Assembly (NCBI RefSeq): GCF_024347375.1
Contig: NZ_AP025470.1
Span: 806,001 to 870,000, forward strand
Source of the DNA: Vibrio coralliirubri
GTDB taxonomy: Bacteria; Pseudomonadota; Gammaproteobacteria; Enterobacterales; Vibrionaceae
Direction: 5' to 3'
DNA length: 64,000 bases
The notes beneath the pieces are model-generated. The model did no database searches. It saw nothing but the letters and a program-made list of their open reading frames with translations, and was not told where the DNA came from. Positions 39,767 through 48,741 of this stretch are shown piece by piece; the first letter of the stretch is position 1, and the number at the start of each line of letters is the position of its first letter. A program made the translations under genes and the position numbers.

Positions 39767-40873
39767 TTACTTAATTAAATAACTAATTTCTTGGTCTTTG
39801 TTTATTTGTAATGACCAAGGGTAACCAGCACCATCAAAGTGGTGTACGTTTATCTGCTGACTAAGGTGATTTTGATTAAACTCCGCCCCTATGCGCATGA
39901 TTAGCGAGGCTTGAGCCATAAGGGTCAAATGAACTTCAGTAACGTAGGGGTACTTCTTAAGAAGGGTGTTATTTATTTCGGTTCTAAGGGAGGCAACAAA
40001 GTTTGATTGCTCTACATCTGAGAACATATTTCCAACGTTTCTACTTTCAACTCTATAAGCAATAGCGCGATCTAACTCTAGACTTTCAAGAAAGGTCTTT
40101 AAGTCATTATCAAAAGAGACTTCTATCGAAATGCCTAGCTTTGTTACCTGAGAATCTAGAACTTCCGGCTTTTCCATAATTTCTGAGCACTCTAATTTTT
40201 GACCTCGACTTCTAGCATCTCGACAGTCTAACCATCGTTCCTTGTGCTGCTTCTTGTTGTCACGGTTCCAGCAGTAGTAATTTACCAAACGCTTATTTCC
40301 AACCAAGTAACCTAAAGTAAAGCAATGCGGAACATGAGCTATAGCTCCTAAAGCGAGTGGCTTGTTTGGTTCAAAGCCATTTAATTTCTGAAGTGATTCG
40401 TCGTAAAACTTCTGAAGTTTGGCGCATGATTCTTTTAACCAGTCCTCAAGAGTCTGCTTTCTAGATTTCCACATGAAAAGGTCATCATGTAACCCGGCTG
40501 GTTCGATTGTGGAACTAAAACTGCTGCACAGGGTTGGAGCGGCAGCCCCATCTAAGCTTCTTAAATCGATACTCTTTGCTCTGTTCTTTGAGGCTGACTC
40601 ACCAAATAGCATTGAGTAAACTTCAAAGAAGAATCCTACGACGATCATTACTATTGAGACATAAACACCTACCAACGTCGCAATTTCATATGTTGAGTCA
40701 GACGCTGTATCAATGACGAATGAGTATTCACCATTGCTAAACTGAATTGCAAGTGAGCCAATTGCCGTAAGAGTAAAGAGCTTTATGCCTAAGCTCATAA
40801 GATAGCGTGAGCCTGAAAGTCGGCGCTGAAAAATTACGTAACCAAAATCAAGTAGTTGATCTATCCATTTCAA
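39767..40873 (-). CDS. cap14: TM-SAVED CBASS effector (Cap14-like)
   Basis: A 368-residue protein with two N-terminal transmembrane helices (LGIKLFTLTAIGSLAIQF and IATLVGVYVSIVMIVVGFFFEVY), then a soluble region. The C-terminal part fits a SAVED domain: AIAHVPHCFTLGYLVGNKRL near residue 180 and YVTEVHLTLMAQASLIMRIG followed by NVHHFDGAGYPWSLQI at the end. TM-SAVED proteins are CBASS membrane-disrupting effectors. It is paired 9 bp upstream of the CD-NTase gene. The SAVED call is by pattern and less certain than the HNH-SAVED. Confidence 0.75.
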   Translation of the reverse strand: MKWIDQLLDFGYVIFQRRLSGSRYLMSLGIKLFTLTAIGSLAIQFSNGEYSFVIDTASDSTYEIATLVGVYVSIVMIVVGFFFEVYSMLFGESASKNRAKSIDLRSLDGAAAPTLCSSFSSTIEPAGLHDDLFMWKSRKQTLEDWLKESCAKLQKFYDESLQKLNGFEPNKPLALGAIAHVPHCFTLGYLVGNKRLVNYYCWNRDNKKQHKERWLDCRDARSRGQKLECSEIMEKPEVLDSQVTKLGISIEVSFDNDLKTFLESLELDRAIAYRVESRNVGNMFSDVEQSNFVASLRTEINNTLLKKYPYVTEVHLTLMAQASLIMRIGAEFNQNHLSQQINVHHFDGAGYPWSLQINKDQEISYLIK

Positions 40874-41046
40874 ACTTCAAGTCCTATATATCTAGAAAGT
40901 AATTGATTCTAACCTATAAGGTATTTATTGCACATTGATATATGTGTATGTAAATGCCTATTCATATTTGGTTATCTATTCGTTTGTACAGACTTTCACT
41001 CCCATATTACATCTCGGGGATTAACAGCGAACAGCATGAGAAGAAG

Positions 41047-41098
41047 GGATAATTTTTAGTATTGTAAAAGCCCTGAACAGGGTGTGAATGAGTAAAAG
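41047..41098 (+). repeat. 52-bp direct repeat, left copy
   Basis: Aligns without gaps to 50584-50635, 44 of 52 bases identical by my count, sharing the block GCCCTGAACAGG. The two copies bracket the IS and lux segment. Confidence 0.75.
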
Positions 41099-41331
41099 AT
41101 CTAAACAACTTTGGGGCACTTTGGAGTTAGAAAGTGCCACTGGTAAAAATTCAGTCTGTGAAGGTTCTGGACAGAAGCTTGTTAGCAATCTTGCTAAGTT
41201 AGCACAATCTTAATTAGTTGAGGTAACACGAAGTCGCTTACACTCATGCACAGTATCACTGAGTAGTGAGAATCTAAAAAGGAATGTTCTATTTTCATAA
41301 CGGCCCCTAAATTATCTAACGACATGCTCCT

Positions 41332-41500
41332 TCATGTTAATACGTCTGCTATCAACTTTTTTCCTTCAAACATACCTATTCGCTCTTTTAACTGAAGAAC
41401 TTTACTGCCTCCCCAAAGGAGCTTACTACCATGTTTTTCAATATTCCAACCTGGTGACAAGAACTCCTCATAGTGGCTTTGTTTCCTAATTCGAGTTCAG
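41332..41500 (-). pseudogene. Remnant ORF, C-terminal fragment of unknown protein
   Basis: About 55 codons on the minus strand ending in TGA, with the core SHYEEFLSPGWNIEKHGSKL and ERIGMFEGKKLIADVLT. There is no start, and the upstream side is cut by a stop close to the IS remnant. Similar fragments are not recognised. It looks coding in residue choice but is clearly incomplete. Confidence 0.3.
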
Positions 41501-41617
41501 GTATAAACTCGCCTAATATGGAGAATTGTTAGGCGATTACTATCGTTTTAGGCATACCTAGAACAGTGAGCTTGTTTAACGCTTTGATCATGGCGTAAGT
41601 TTCGCCAACTTGGGCGT

Positions 41618-42671
41618 GGCTTTGTTGCGTAATTAAATTTAGAGATAGAGCCAACCCGTTTCGCTTGTTTCTTAGTCAATACGACAAGTTTCAGGCATAC
41701 CTAACCCAGTAAGCTTGTTCAACGCTTTTATCATCGCGTAAGTTTCACCCACCTGGGCATTGTAATTTCTTAAGCTCAGTTTCCCTCCTAGCAACTGTTT
41801 AACTCGATACATCGCTGTTTCTGAGAGTGAACGTTTGTGGTATCCATACCGCTCTTTCCAATACTTATTTGAGTCGTATAATTTCTGGCAACCCACGGCG
41901 AAATTTCGAGGGTGACCACGCTCCCAGAAGGCAGCCCCTTCTCTTGGGGGAATAAGCGCAATAGCTCCCTTAATCTTAATAGCAGCGTGACACGCTCTCG
42001 TGTCGTAAGCGCCATCACCAGACACCTCAAGGATACTTCGGCGTGTTTGTTTCAGTAAGTTCGGGAGTACTTCTCCATCTGTAACCGTCGATAAACTTAG
42101 CTCGGCGGCAATGATCTCATGAGTGTTGGTATCGACTGCAATATGCAGCTTTCGCCAGACTCTACGCTTGCCATCCGTCCCATGTTTTTTGACTTTCCAT
42201 TCACCTTCGCCATAAACCTTAAGGCCAGTAGCATCAATGGCTAGGTGCTGTATCGCTCCTCTCGTTTTAGTCTTAAATGAAACCTCAACTTGCTTGGCTC
42301 TACGACTGATGCAGGTGTAATGCGGACAACTTAACGGTACATGGGCTAACCTAAATATCGAGTCGATAAATCCTTGCAGCGCTCTCAATGGCATAGAAAA
42401 AACTCGTTTGACCATGAGTGCTGTCGTGATAGCTAAATCACTGAACCGACGCGGCCTACCGCGCTTATTCTGTTTGCTTTGCGCCCATCCGCTTATTGCT
42501 TCTTCATCAATCCAAAAAGTCAGAGAACCACGGTTAATGAGTGATCGGTTGTATTGCTTCCAGTTGGTTGTTTTATAACGAGGCTTAGGCATAGGACTAC
42601 GAGATAGAGTGGAGGTAGCTGATCAGATCGTAGGTTCTTGATTTAGTTCCATTGAATTACGCAACAAAGCC
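41618..42671 (-). mobile_element. IS5-family (IS903 group) insertion sequence, intact
   Basis: 1054 bp bounded by perfect 17-bp inverted repeats GGCTTTGTTGCGTAATT (plus strand at 41618-41634) and its complement at 42655-42671. One transposase gene fills it. The 9-bp target duplication and undamaged ORF indicate a recent insertion. Confidence 0.95.
41672..42592 (-). CDS. tnp: IS903-group DDE transposase
   Basis: A 306-residue transposase. The DDE residues are in HLAIDATGLKVYG, EVSGDGAYDTR and YHKRSLSETAMYRVKQ. The N-terminus TTNWKQYNRSLINRGSLTFW is typical of the group. The frame is open and undamaged, so the element may be active. Confidence 0.95.
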   Translation of the reverse strand: MPKPRYKTTNWKQYNRSLINRGSLTFWIDEEAISGWAQSKQNKRGRPRRFSDLAITTALMVKRVFSMPLRALQGFIDSIFRLAHVPLSCPHYTCISRRAKQVEVSFKTKTRGAIQHLAIDATGLKVYGEGEWKVKKHGTDGKRRVWRKLHIAVDTNTHEIIAAELSLSTVTDGEVLPNLLKQTRRSILEVSGDGAYDTRACHAAIKIKGAIALIPPREGAAFWERGHPRNFAVGCQKLYDSNKYWKERYGYHKRSLSETAMYRVKQLLGGKLSLRNYNAQVGETYAMIKALNKLTGLGMPETCRID

Positions 42672-42906
42672 CTTGGGCGTTATAATTTCTTAAACTTAAT
42701 GTTCCTCCGAGCAGTTTCTTCACACGGAACATCGCCGTTTTTGCTCGCTTGTTAATGTATGAATAATGAGGGTATAACAATGGCAGTTGAGCAAGCTTGA
42801 AAACAGAATTCATGAATCCTTGCAGACCTCTCAACGGCATAGAAAATACCCGTTTGACCATAAAAGCCGTCGTAATCACTATGATTAATAATATTTATAG
42901 GGTGGA

Positions 42907-42922
42907 TTATCTATAATGATAA
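42907..42922. promoter_or_regulatory. Candidate LuxR(Vibrio)-type operator upstream of lux
   Basis: TTATCTATAATGATAA has inverted half-sites TTATC/GATAA, reminiscent of the TTATTGATAA half-sites of the quorum-sensing master regulator of the V. harveyi group. It also contains TATAAT, so a -10 element is an alternative reading. It lies about 125 bp upstream of luxC and 18 bp from the end of the IS remnant. Confidence 0.35.
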
Positions 42923-42946
42923 CTAATTATTGTGAGTGGGAATTTT

Positions 42947-42975
42947 TTGATATGATTAACGCTTTTTAATATAAG
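42947..42975 (+). promoter_or_regulatory. Candidate luxC promoter
   Basis: TTGATA (42947-42952), 17-bp spacer, TATAAG (42970-42975). This is a good sigma-70-type match giving a leader of about 65 nt before luxC. No luxI or luxR gene is adjacent. Confidence 0.5.
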
Positions 42976-43046
42976 TGGTATTTCCGCTTCCAAATAAATT
43001 AATTAACAGATAGGCTTTTTCTAGATAAAGAGGAGTTACCTTTAAT

Positions 43047-44480
43047 ATGGAAAAGCATTTACCCTTGATTATAAATGGTCTTATATGCTCTACGGGGCGA
43101 GGAAGTCATGAGATCACTTTTGAAGAAAATAAAGTTAAAATAGATTCTTTCAATGTTGAGCATATTTCTCAGATGCTTAATCAGGAGGTTCTGATAGATT
43201 TAGATATAAATAATATAATCAATTTTGTTTATACAGTGGGACAGCGCTGGAAGAATGAAGAATATTCTAGAAGAAGAACGTACATTAGAAACCTAATTAC
43301 CTACTTAGGTTATTCACCACAAATGGCAAAATTAGAGGCCAATTGGATCGCAATGATTTTATGCTCTAAAAGTGCCCTATATGACATTGTGAATACTGAG
43401 CTTGGGTCAACCCATATTCAAGATGAGTGGTTACCTCAAGGTGAGTGTTATGTAAGAGCATTCCCTAAAGGGCGAGTCATGCACTTACTCGCAGGTAATG
43501 TTCCCCTTTCCGGTGTGACATCGATATTGCGTGGCATTCTGACTAAAAATCAATGCATCGTACGAATGTCGGCTTCCGATCCATTTACTGCGCATGCATT
43601 GGCAATGAGTTTTATAGACGTCAATCCGGACCACCCAATTTCTAAGTCGATCTCTGTACTGTATTGGCCACATAAAGCTGATACGACAGTTGCGGAAGAG
43701 CTCATTAGTCATATGGATGCGGTTGTTGCTTGGGGAGGGCATGATGCTATTGATTGGGCGGTTAAGCATTCGCCTTCACATATTGATGTTTTGAAGTTCG
43801 GCCCTAAAAAAAGTTTTACTATTTTAGATGAACCGACCAACTTAGATGAAGCGGCTTCCGGCGCCGCTCATGATATTTGCTTTTATGACCAGAATGCTTG
43901 TTTCTCTACCCAGAATATATACTTTTGTGGAGACAACTATGAAGCTTTTAAGGATAAGTTGGTAGAAAAATTATGTCTTTATGAAAATATTCTCCCGAAG
44001 TCTAGGCAAAGTTTTGATGAAGAAGCTTTGTTTTCATTTACTCGACTGGAATGTCAATTCTCAGGTCTCAACATTATATCGGAACCAGATAATAAGTGGA
44101 TGATTATAGAATCAGACGCTGGTGTCGAATACAACCACCCTTTAAGTCGTTGTGTTTATATCCATAAAATAAATAAGGTGGAAGATGTTATTGATTATAT
44201 CGAAAAGCATAAAACGCAAACGATTTCTTTTTATCCTTGGCGTTCTTCAACTAAATACCGAGATATCTTTGCTCAAAAAGGCGTTGAGCGAATAGTTGAA
44301 TCCGGCATGAATAATATATTTAGAGCGGGTGGTGCACATGATGCGATGCGACCACTACAACGCTTAGTTCGATTTGTCTCTCACGAAAGACCATATAGTT
44401 TTACCACCAAGGATGTCTCTGTAGAAATAGAACAAACTCGATTTCTTGAAGAAGATAAGTTCTTGGTTTTTGTCCCTTAA
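43047..44480 (+). CDS. luxC: Fatty acyl-CoA reductase component LuxC
   Basis: A 477-residue NADPH-dependent acyl reductase of the fatty acid reductase complex that makes tetradecanal for luciferase. GAGGAG lies about 11 nt before the ATG. Recognisable segments are HLLAGNVPLSGVTSILRG and CFYDQNACFSTQNIYFCG, whose Cys is the acyl-accepting nucleophile, and the C-terminus RFLEEDKFLVFVP. The length matches Vibrio LuxC. First gene of the luxCDABEGH operon, and intact. Confidence 0.96.
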   Translation: MEKHLPLIINGLICSTGRGSHEITFEENKVKIDSFNVEHISQMLNQEVLIDLDINNIINFVYTVGQRWKNEEYSRRRTYIRNLITYLGYSPQMAKLEANWIAMILCSKSALYDIVNTELGSTHIQDEWLPQGECYVRAFPKGRVMHLLAGNVPLSGVTSILRGILTKNQCIVRMSASDPFTAHALAMSFIDVNPDHPISKSISVLYWPHKADTTVAEELISHMDAVVAWGGHDAIDWAVKHSPSHIDVLKFGPKKSFTILDEPTNLDEAASGAAHDICFYDQNACFSTQNIYFCGDNYEAFKDKLVEKLCLYENILPKSRQSFDEEALFSFTRLECQFSGLNIISEPDNKWMIIESDAGVEYNHPLSRCVYIHKINKVEDVIDYIEKHKTQTISFYPWRSSTKYRDIFAQKGVERIVESGMNNIFRAGGAHDAMRPLQRLVRFVSHERPYSFTTKDVSVEIEQTRFLEEDKFLVFVP

Positions 44481-44495
44481 ATAAGGAAGTTTATA

Positions 44496-45413
44496 ATGAA
44501 AAGTCAATGTAAGACTATTTCTCACGTGCTAAGCGTGAATAATGGTCATAATATTCACATCTGGGAAACACCTCCGAATAAAAGTGCTCCCTCTAAAAAC
44601 AATACCATTCTTATTGCTTCTGGGTTCGCTCGGAGAATGGATCACTTTGCTGGTCTCGCAGAATACTTGTCTGAAAATGGGTTCCATGTATTTCGTTATG
44701 ACTCGCTCCATCACGTCGGTTTGAGCTCAGGCACTATCGATGAATTTACGATGACCACTGGAAAAAACAGTTTATGCACGGTTTATCACTGGCTACAACA
44801 AAAGGGCATCTCGAACATCGGACTCATTGCGGCAAGTTTGTCGGCTCGTGTGGCTTATGAGGTTGTTGCTGATCTTGAATTGTCTTTCCTCATTACTGCT
44901 GTTGGTGTCGTAAATCTGCGTGACACGCTGGAAAAAGCACTTGGGTTTGATTATCTCAGTTTACCGATCGATGAGTTGCCAAACGACCTTGACTTCGAAG
45001 GGCACAAGCTTGGTTCTGAAGTGTTTGTTCGAGACTGTTTTGAGCATCATTGGGATACTTTGGAATCTACGCTTGCCAAGGTCGCTAATACCTCTGTTCC
45101 ATTAATTGCATTTACCGCCAACAACGATGACTGGGTAGAGCAAGGTGAAGTCTACGGAATGCTCGGACAAATCAGCAGCGGCAATTGCAAACTGTACTCC
45201 TTGCTTGGGAGCTCTCACGACTTGGGTGAGAATTTAGTTGTCTTACGTAACTTTTATCAATCTGTGACGAAAGCAGCGATCGCAATGGATGACGGCAGTC
45301 TCGAAATCGATGTTGATTTTGTCGAGCCAGATTTTGAGCAGCTCACCATCGCGACGGTCAATGAGCGTCGTCTAAAAGCAGAAATCGAAAGCCGCATGCT
45401 AGAAATGGCTTAA
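44496..45413 (+). CDS. luxD: Myristoyl-ACP thioesterase LuxD
   Basis: A 305-residue alpha/beta hydrolase that diverts myristoyl groups to the reductase complex. The nucleophile Ser is in LIAASLSARVAYE near residue 114, with Asp near residue 210 (NNDDWVE) and His in GSSHDLGENL near residue 240. ATAAGGAAG precedes the ATG. It follows luxC by 15 bp. Confidence 0.96.
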   Translation: MKSQCKTISHVLSVNNGHNIHIWETPPNKSAPSKNNTILIASGFARRMDHFAGLAEYLSENGFHVFRYDSLHHVGLSSGTIDEFTMTTGKNSLCTVYHWLQQKGISNIGLIAASLSARVAYEVVADLELSFLITAVGVVNLRDTLEKALGFDYLSLPIDELPNDLDFEGHKLGSEVFVRDCFEHHWDTLESTLAKVANTSVPLIAFTANNDDWVEQGEVYGMLGQISSGNCKLYSLLGSSHDLGENLVVLRNFYQSVTKAAIAMDDGSLEIDVDFVEPDFEQLTIATVNERRLKAEIESRMLEMA

Positions 45414-45448
45414 TGCTTACCTGCAACACCAATAAATAAGGAAACGTT

Positions 45449-46516
45449 ATGAAATTTGGAAATTTCCTTCTCACTTATCAACCACCTGAGTTAGATCAGG
45501 CACAAGTGATGAAGCGATTGGTTAACCTTGGCAAAGCCTCTGAAAGTTGTGGCTTCGATACCGTTTGGTTATTAGAGCATCACTTTACTGAGTTCGGTTT
45601 ACTGGGGAACCCATATGTGGCCGCTGCGAACTTACTTGGTGCGACAGAAAACCTTAATGTTGGTACCGCTGCGATTGTGTTACCAACGGCGCACCCTGTC
45701 CGACAAGCTGAAGATGTTAACTTGCTTGATCAAATGTCGAAAGGGCGATTCCGCTTTGGTATTTGTCGCGGGTTGTACGATAAGGACTTCCGAGTGTTTG
45801 GGACTGATATGGACAACAGCCGTGCACTGATGGATTGTTGGTATGACTTGATGAAAGAAGGCTTTGAAGAAGGTTACATGGCCGCAGATAACGAGCATAT
45901 TAAATTTCCTAGAGTACAGTTGAACCCTGCAGCACACACCAAAGGCGGCGCACCTGTTTATGTGGTTGCTGAATCAGCGTCCACAACGGAATGGGCCGCA
46001 CAGCGTGGTCTGCCAATGATCTTAAGTTGGATCATCAATACACATGAAAAGAAAGCTCAGCTCGATCTTTACAATGAAATCGCGGCGGAACATGGCTACG
46101 ACGTCACCCAAATTGACCACTGCCTATCTTACATTACCTCAGTCGACCATGACTCTGAGAGAGCTAAAGAAGTTTGCCGAAACTTCCTTGCCCATTGGTA
46201 CGACTCTTACGTGAATGCCACCACTATTTTTGATGATTCTAACCAGATCAAAGGCTATGACTTTAACAAAGGCCAATGGCGTGACTTTGTTTTGAAAGGT
46301 CATAAGGACACGAATCGTCGCATTGATTACAGCTACGAAATCAATCCAGTGGGCACGCCTGAAGAGTGTATCGCGATCATCCAGCAGGATATCGATGCAA
46401 CAGGCATCAACAATATTTGCTGTGGTTTTGAAGCTAACGGTTCAGAAGAAGAAATCATCGCATCCATGACGCTGTTTCAATCTGATGTGATGCCATATCT
46501 CAAAGAGAAACAATAA
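45449..46516 (+). CDS. luxA: Bacterial luciferase alpha subunit
   Basis: A 355-residue TIM-barrel flavin monooxygenase subunit holding the active site. [38 protein letters not shown] with the conserved active-site His44/45 region, and [20 protein letters not shown] with the reactive Cys106 are present. The protease-labile loop region ([18 protein letters not shown]) is present, as in V. harveyi LuxA. Together with LuxB it oxidises FMNH2 and aldehyde with light emission. Confidence 0.97.
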   Translation: MKFGNFLLTYQPPELDQAQVMKRLVNLGKASESCGFDTVWLLEHHFTEFGLLGNPYVAAANLLGATENLNVGTAAIVLPTAHPVRQAEDVNLLDQMSKGRFRFGICRGLYDKDFRVFGTDMDNSRALMDCWYDLMKEGFEEGYMAADNEHIKFPRVQLNPAAHTKGGAPVYVVAESASTTEWAAQRGLPMILSWIINTHEKKAQLDLYNEIAAEHGYDVTQIDHCLSYITSVDHDSERAKEVCRNFLAHWYDSYVNATTIFDDSNQIKGYDFNKGQWRDFVLKGHKDTNRRIDYSYEINPVGTPEECIAIIQQDIDATGINNICCGFEANGSEEEIIASMTLFQSDVMPYLKEKQ

Positions 46517-46542
46517 TAATTATTTTCGATAAGGAAAGGGAC

Positions 46543-47517
46543 ATGAAATTTGGATTATTCTTCCTCAATTTTTTTAACTCAAAGCAATCTTCAGACCAAG
46601 TCATTGAAGAGATGTTAGATACTGCTCATTACGCTGACCAACTGAGTTTTGATACCGTCGCTGTATATGAAAACCATTTTTCGAATCAAGGCACAGTAGG
46701 GGCGCCATTGACGGTTGCGGGTTTTTTACTTGGTATGACTCAAAATCTCAAAGTGGCCTCTTTGAATCATGTTATTACCACCCATCATCCGGTTCGCGTT
46801 GCTGAAGAAGCTTGCCTGCTTGACCAGATGAGTGAAGGTCGCTTTGTTTTTGGTTTCAGTGATTGCGAAAAAAGTACAGATATGCGCTTCTTTAATCGTC
46901 CGACCGATGCGCAATTTCAGGTATTTGATGCATGTTATGAAATCATTAATGATGCTTTTTCAACGGGTTACTGCCACCCTGATAACGACTTTTTCAGTTT
47001 TCCAAAGATTTCTGTAAATCCACATGCTTATACCGAAGGTGGTCCCGCTCAGTTTGTGAATGCCACCAGTAAAGAAGTGGTCGAATGGGCGGCGAAGCGA
47101 GGTCTTGCTCTTGTGTTTAAGTGGGATGACTCCAATGCGCAGCGCCAAGAATACGCGATGCTCTACAACGATGTTGCTAACGAGCACGGTGTAGATATAG
47201 CGAAAGTGCGCCATAAGCTGACTCTTTTAGTCAACCAGAATCTTGATGGCGACCAAGCAAGAGCAGAAACGCATGAGTACTTAGCTGAGTATGTTCGCGA
47301 GTCTTACCCAAATAGTGATTTCTCAACAAAAATGTCCGAATTGTTGTCTGAAAATGCCATTGGTACCTATGAAGAAAGTACTCAAGCAGCCCGTATTGCA
47401 ATCGAGTGCTGTGGTGCTTCTGATGTATTGATGTCATTTGAATCAATTGCAGACAAGACGCAGCAAAGAGCGGTCATCGATGTTGTGAATGCCAACATTG
47501 TGAAATACCACTCTTAA
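46543..47517 (+). CDS. luxB: Bacterial luciferase beta subunit
   Basis: A 324-residue paralogue of LuxA lacking the loop insertion, needed for stability and activity of the heterodimer. MKFGLFFLNFFNSKQSSDQV, NHFSNQGTVGAPLTVAGFLLG and FGFSDCEKSTDMRFFNR are typical. AAGGAAAGGGAC precedes the ATG. It is 26 bp after luxA. Confidence 0.97.
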   Translation: MKFGLFFLNFFNSKQSSDQVIEEMLDTAHYADQLSFDTVAVYENHFSNQGTVGAPLTVAGFLLGMTQNLKVASLNHVITTHHPVRVAEEACLLDQMSEGRFVFGFSDCEKSTDMRFFNRPTDAQFQVFDACYEIINDAFSTGYCHPDNDFFSFPKISVNPHAYTEGGPAQFVNATSKEVVEWAAKRGLALVFKWDDSNAQRQEYAMLYNDVANEHGVDIAKVRHKLTLLVNQNLDGDQARAETHEYLAEYVRESYPNSDFSTKMSELLSENAIGTYEESTQAARIAIECCGASDVLMSFESIADKTQQRAVIDVVNANIVKYHS

Positions 47518-47533
47518 GATCATACCAACACAT

Positions 47534-47558
47534 AAAGGGGCTACATTGACGCCCCTTT
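47534..47558 (+). other. Hairpin between luxB and luxE
   Basis: AAAGGGGC and GCCCCTTT flank a 9-nt loop. No T-run follows, so it is unlikely to be a full terminator. It may tune luxE expression or protect the upstream luxAB message. Confidence 0.6.
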
Positions 47559-47602
47559 CTCCATCTCTATGCGCAATCGCGCTTATTTATATAGGCATTT
47601 AT

Positions 47603-48736
47603 ATGGACGTACTTTCAGCGGTCAAGCAGGAAAATATCGCGGCAAGCACAGAAATCGATGACTTGATTTTTATGGGTACACCACACCAGTGGCCTTTGCA
47701 GCAACAGAAGCAATTGACTTCCCGTCTTGTTAAAGAGGCGTATCGGTATCATTACCAGAATAACGAGGATTATCGTCATTTCTGCCAAACATTAGGTGTG
47801 AAAGAGGACGTATCCGACCTCAACGATATCCCCGTTTTTCCAACTTCAATCTTCAAACTAAGAACGTTACTGACAGTCGAAGACGCTGACGTTGAAAATC
47901 GATTCACAAGCAGCGGCACTAGTGGAATAAAAAGCATAGTTGCTAGAGACCGACTGAGCATCGAGCGCCTGCTTGGTTCAGTCAATTTCGGCATGAACTA
48001 TGTCGGTGATTGGTTTGATCATCAAATGGAGTTGGTCAATTTAGGCCCGGACCGCTTTAACGCCAATAACATTTGGTTCAAATATGTGATGAGCTTGGTC
48101 GAGCTGCTTTATCCAACAGCTTTTACTGTGAACGAAGATGAAATCGATTTTGAAGCAACGTTAAAAAACATGGAGAGGATTAAGAAAAAGGGTAAAACCA
48201 TTTGTCTTATTGGCCCTCCTTATTTCATCTACCTGCTTTGTCATTTCATGCGTAAACAAGGGCGAGAGTTCAATGGTGGCAGCGATCTTTACATAATTAC
48301 GGGTGGAGGCTGGAAGAAGCATCAAGACCAATCTCTCGATCGAGAGGCTTTCAATCAACTTCTGCTTGAAACATTTGACTTAGACAGTTCCCAACAGATC
48401 CGAGATACCTTCAACCAAGTGGAGTTGAATACTTGCTTTTTCGAAGATAAAGAACATAAAAAAAGAGTACCACCTTGGGTGTTTGCGAGAGCCTTGGATC
48501 CCATCACTCTTAAACCTTTGCCAAATGGGGAGCCGGGGCTAATGAGCTATATGGATGCGTCGGCGGTGAGTTATCCCTGTTTCTTGGTCACCGATGATAT
48601 TGGCATCGTGAGAGAGGAAGAGGGAGAAAGGCCTGGGACAACGGTCGAGATCGTTAGACGGGTAAATACGAGAGGGCTAAAAGGGTGCGCACTGAGTTTG
48701 TCTCAAACGATTACGACTAAGAATGTGAAGGGGTGA
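47603..48736 (+). CDS. luxE: Acyl-protein synthetase LuxE
   Basis: A 377-residue ATP-dependent enzyme activating myristate and passing it to LuxC. ATG 47603 (MDVLSAVKQENIAAS) matches Vibrio LuxE; the upstream in-frame extension covers the hairpin and is rejected. Key regions are FTSSGTSGIKSIVARDRLS, IGPPYFIYLLC and ITGGGWKKHQ. The C-terminal ~20 residues (GLKGCALSLSQTITTKNVKG) look longer and different from LuxE proteins I know. Confidence 0.96.
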   Translation: MDVLSAVKQENIAASTEIDDLIFMGTPHQWPLQQQKQLTSRLVKEAYRYHYQNNEDYRHFCQTLGVKEDVSDLNDIPVFPTSIFKLRTLLTVEDADVENRFTSSGTSGIKSIVARDRLSIERLLGSVNFGMNYVGDWFDHQMELVNLGPDRFNANNIWFKYVMSLVELLYPTAFTVNEDEIDFEATLKNMERIKKKGKTICLIGPPYFIYLLCHFMRKQGREFNGGSDLYIITGGGWKKHQDQSLDREAFNQLLLETFDLDSSQQIRDTFNQVELNTCFFEDKEHKKRVPPWVFARALDPITLKPLPNGEPGLMSYMDASAVSYPCFLVTDDIGIVREEEGERPGTTVEIVRRVNTRGLKGCALSLSQTITTKNVKG

Positions 48737-48741
48737 ATGTG

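Larger units (their letters stand above)
40874..41519. other. Non-coding region between CBASS and lux/IS block
   Basis: About 650 bp without an intact gene. It contains one copy of a 52-bp repeat (41047-41098) and a remnant ORF on the minus strand at 41332-41500. The composition is AT-rich and it looks like decayed mobile DNA. Confidence 0.55.
41609..42680. repeat. 9-bp target duplication of the IS903-like element
   Basis: CTTGGGCGT at 41609-41617 directly precedes the left inverted repeat and recurs at 42672-42680 directly after the right one. Nine bases is the duplication length of the IS903 group. Confidence 0.93.
41520..42889 (-). mobile_element. Degenerate IS5/IS903-like element interrupted by a second copy
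   Basis: The left part (about 41528-41617) encodes the end of an IS903-type transposase (TYAMIKALNKLTVLGMPKT-like). The right part (42672-42889) encodes MVKRVFSMPLRGLQGFMNSV and then, after an internal deletion, TAMFRVKKLLGGTLSLRNYN. The deletion removes the region bearing the catalytic D-D-E residues, so it is dead. An intact relative is inserted in it at 41618-42671. Confidence 0.8.

Noticed and set aside
42643..42879. 78-residue ORF as a gene
   Set aside because: It is the joined remains of a degenerate IS transposase, with the catalytic part deleted.
40874..43046. luxI/luxR-type quorum genes upstream of luxC
   Set aside because: The region holds only IS sequence and non-coding DNA.
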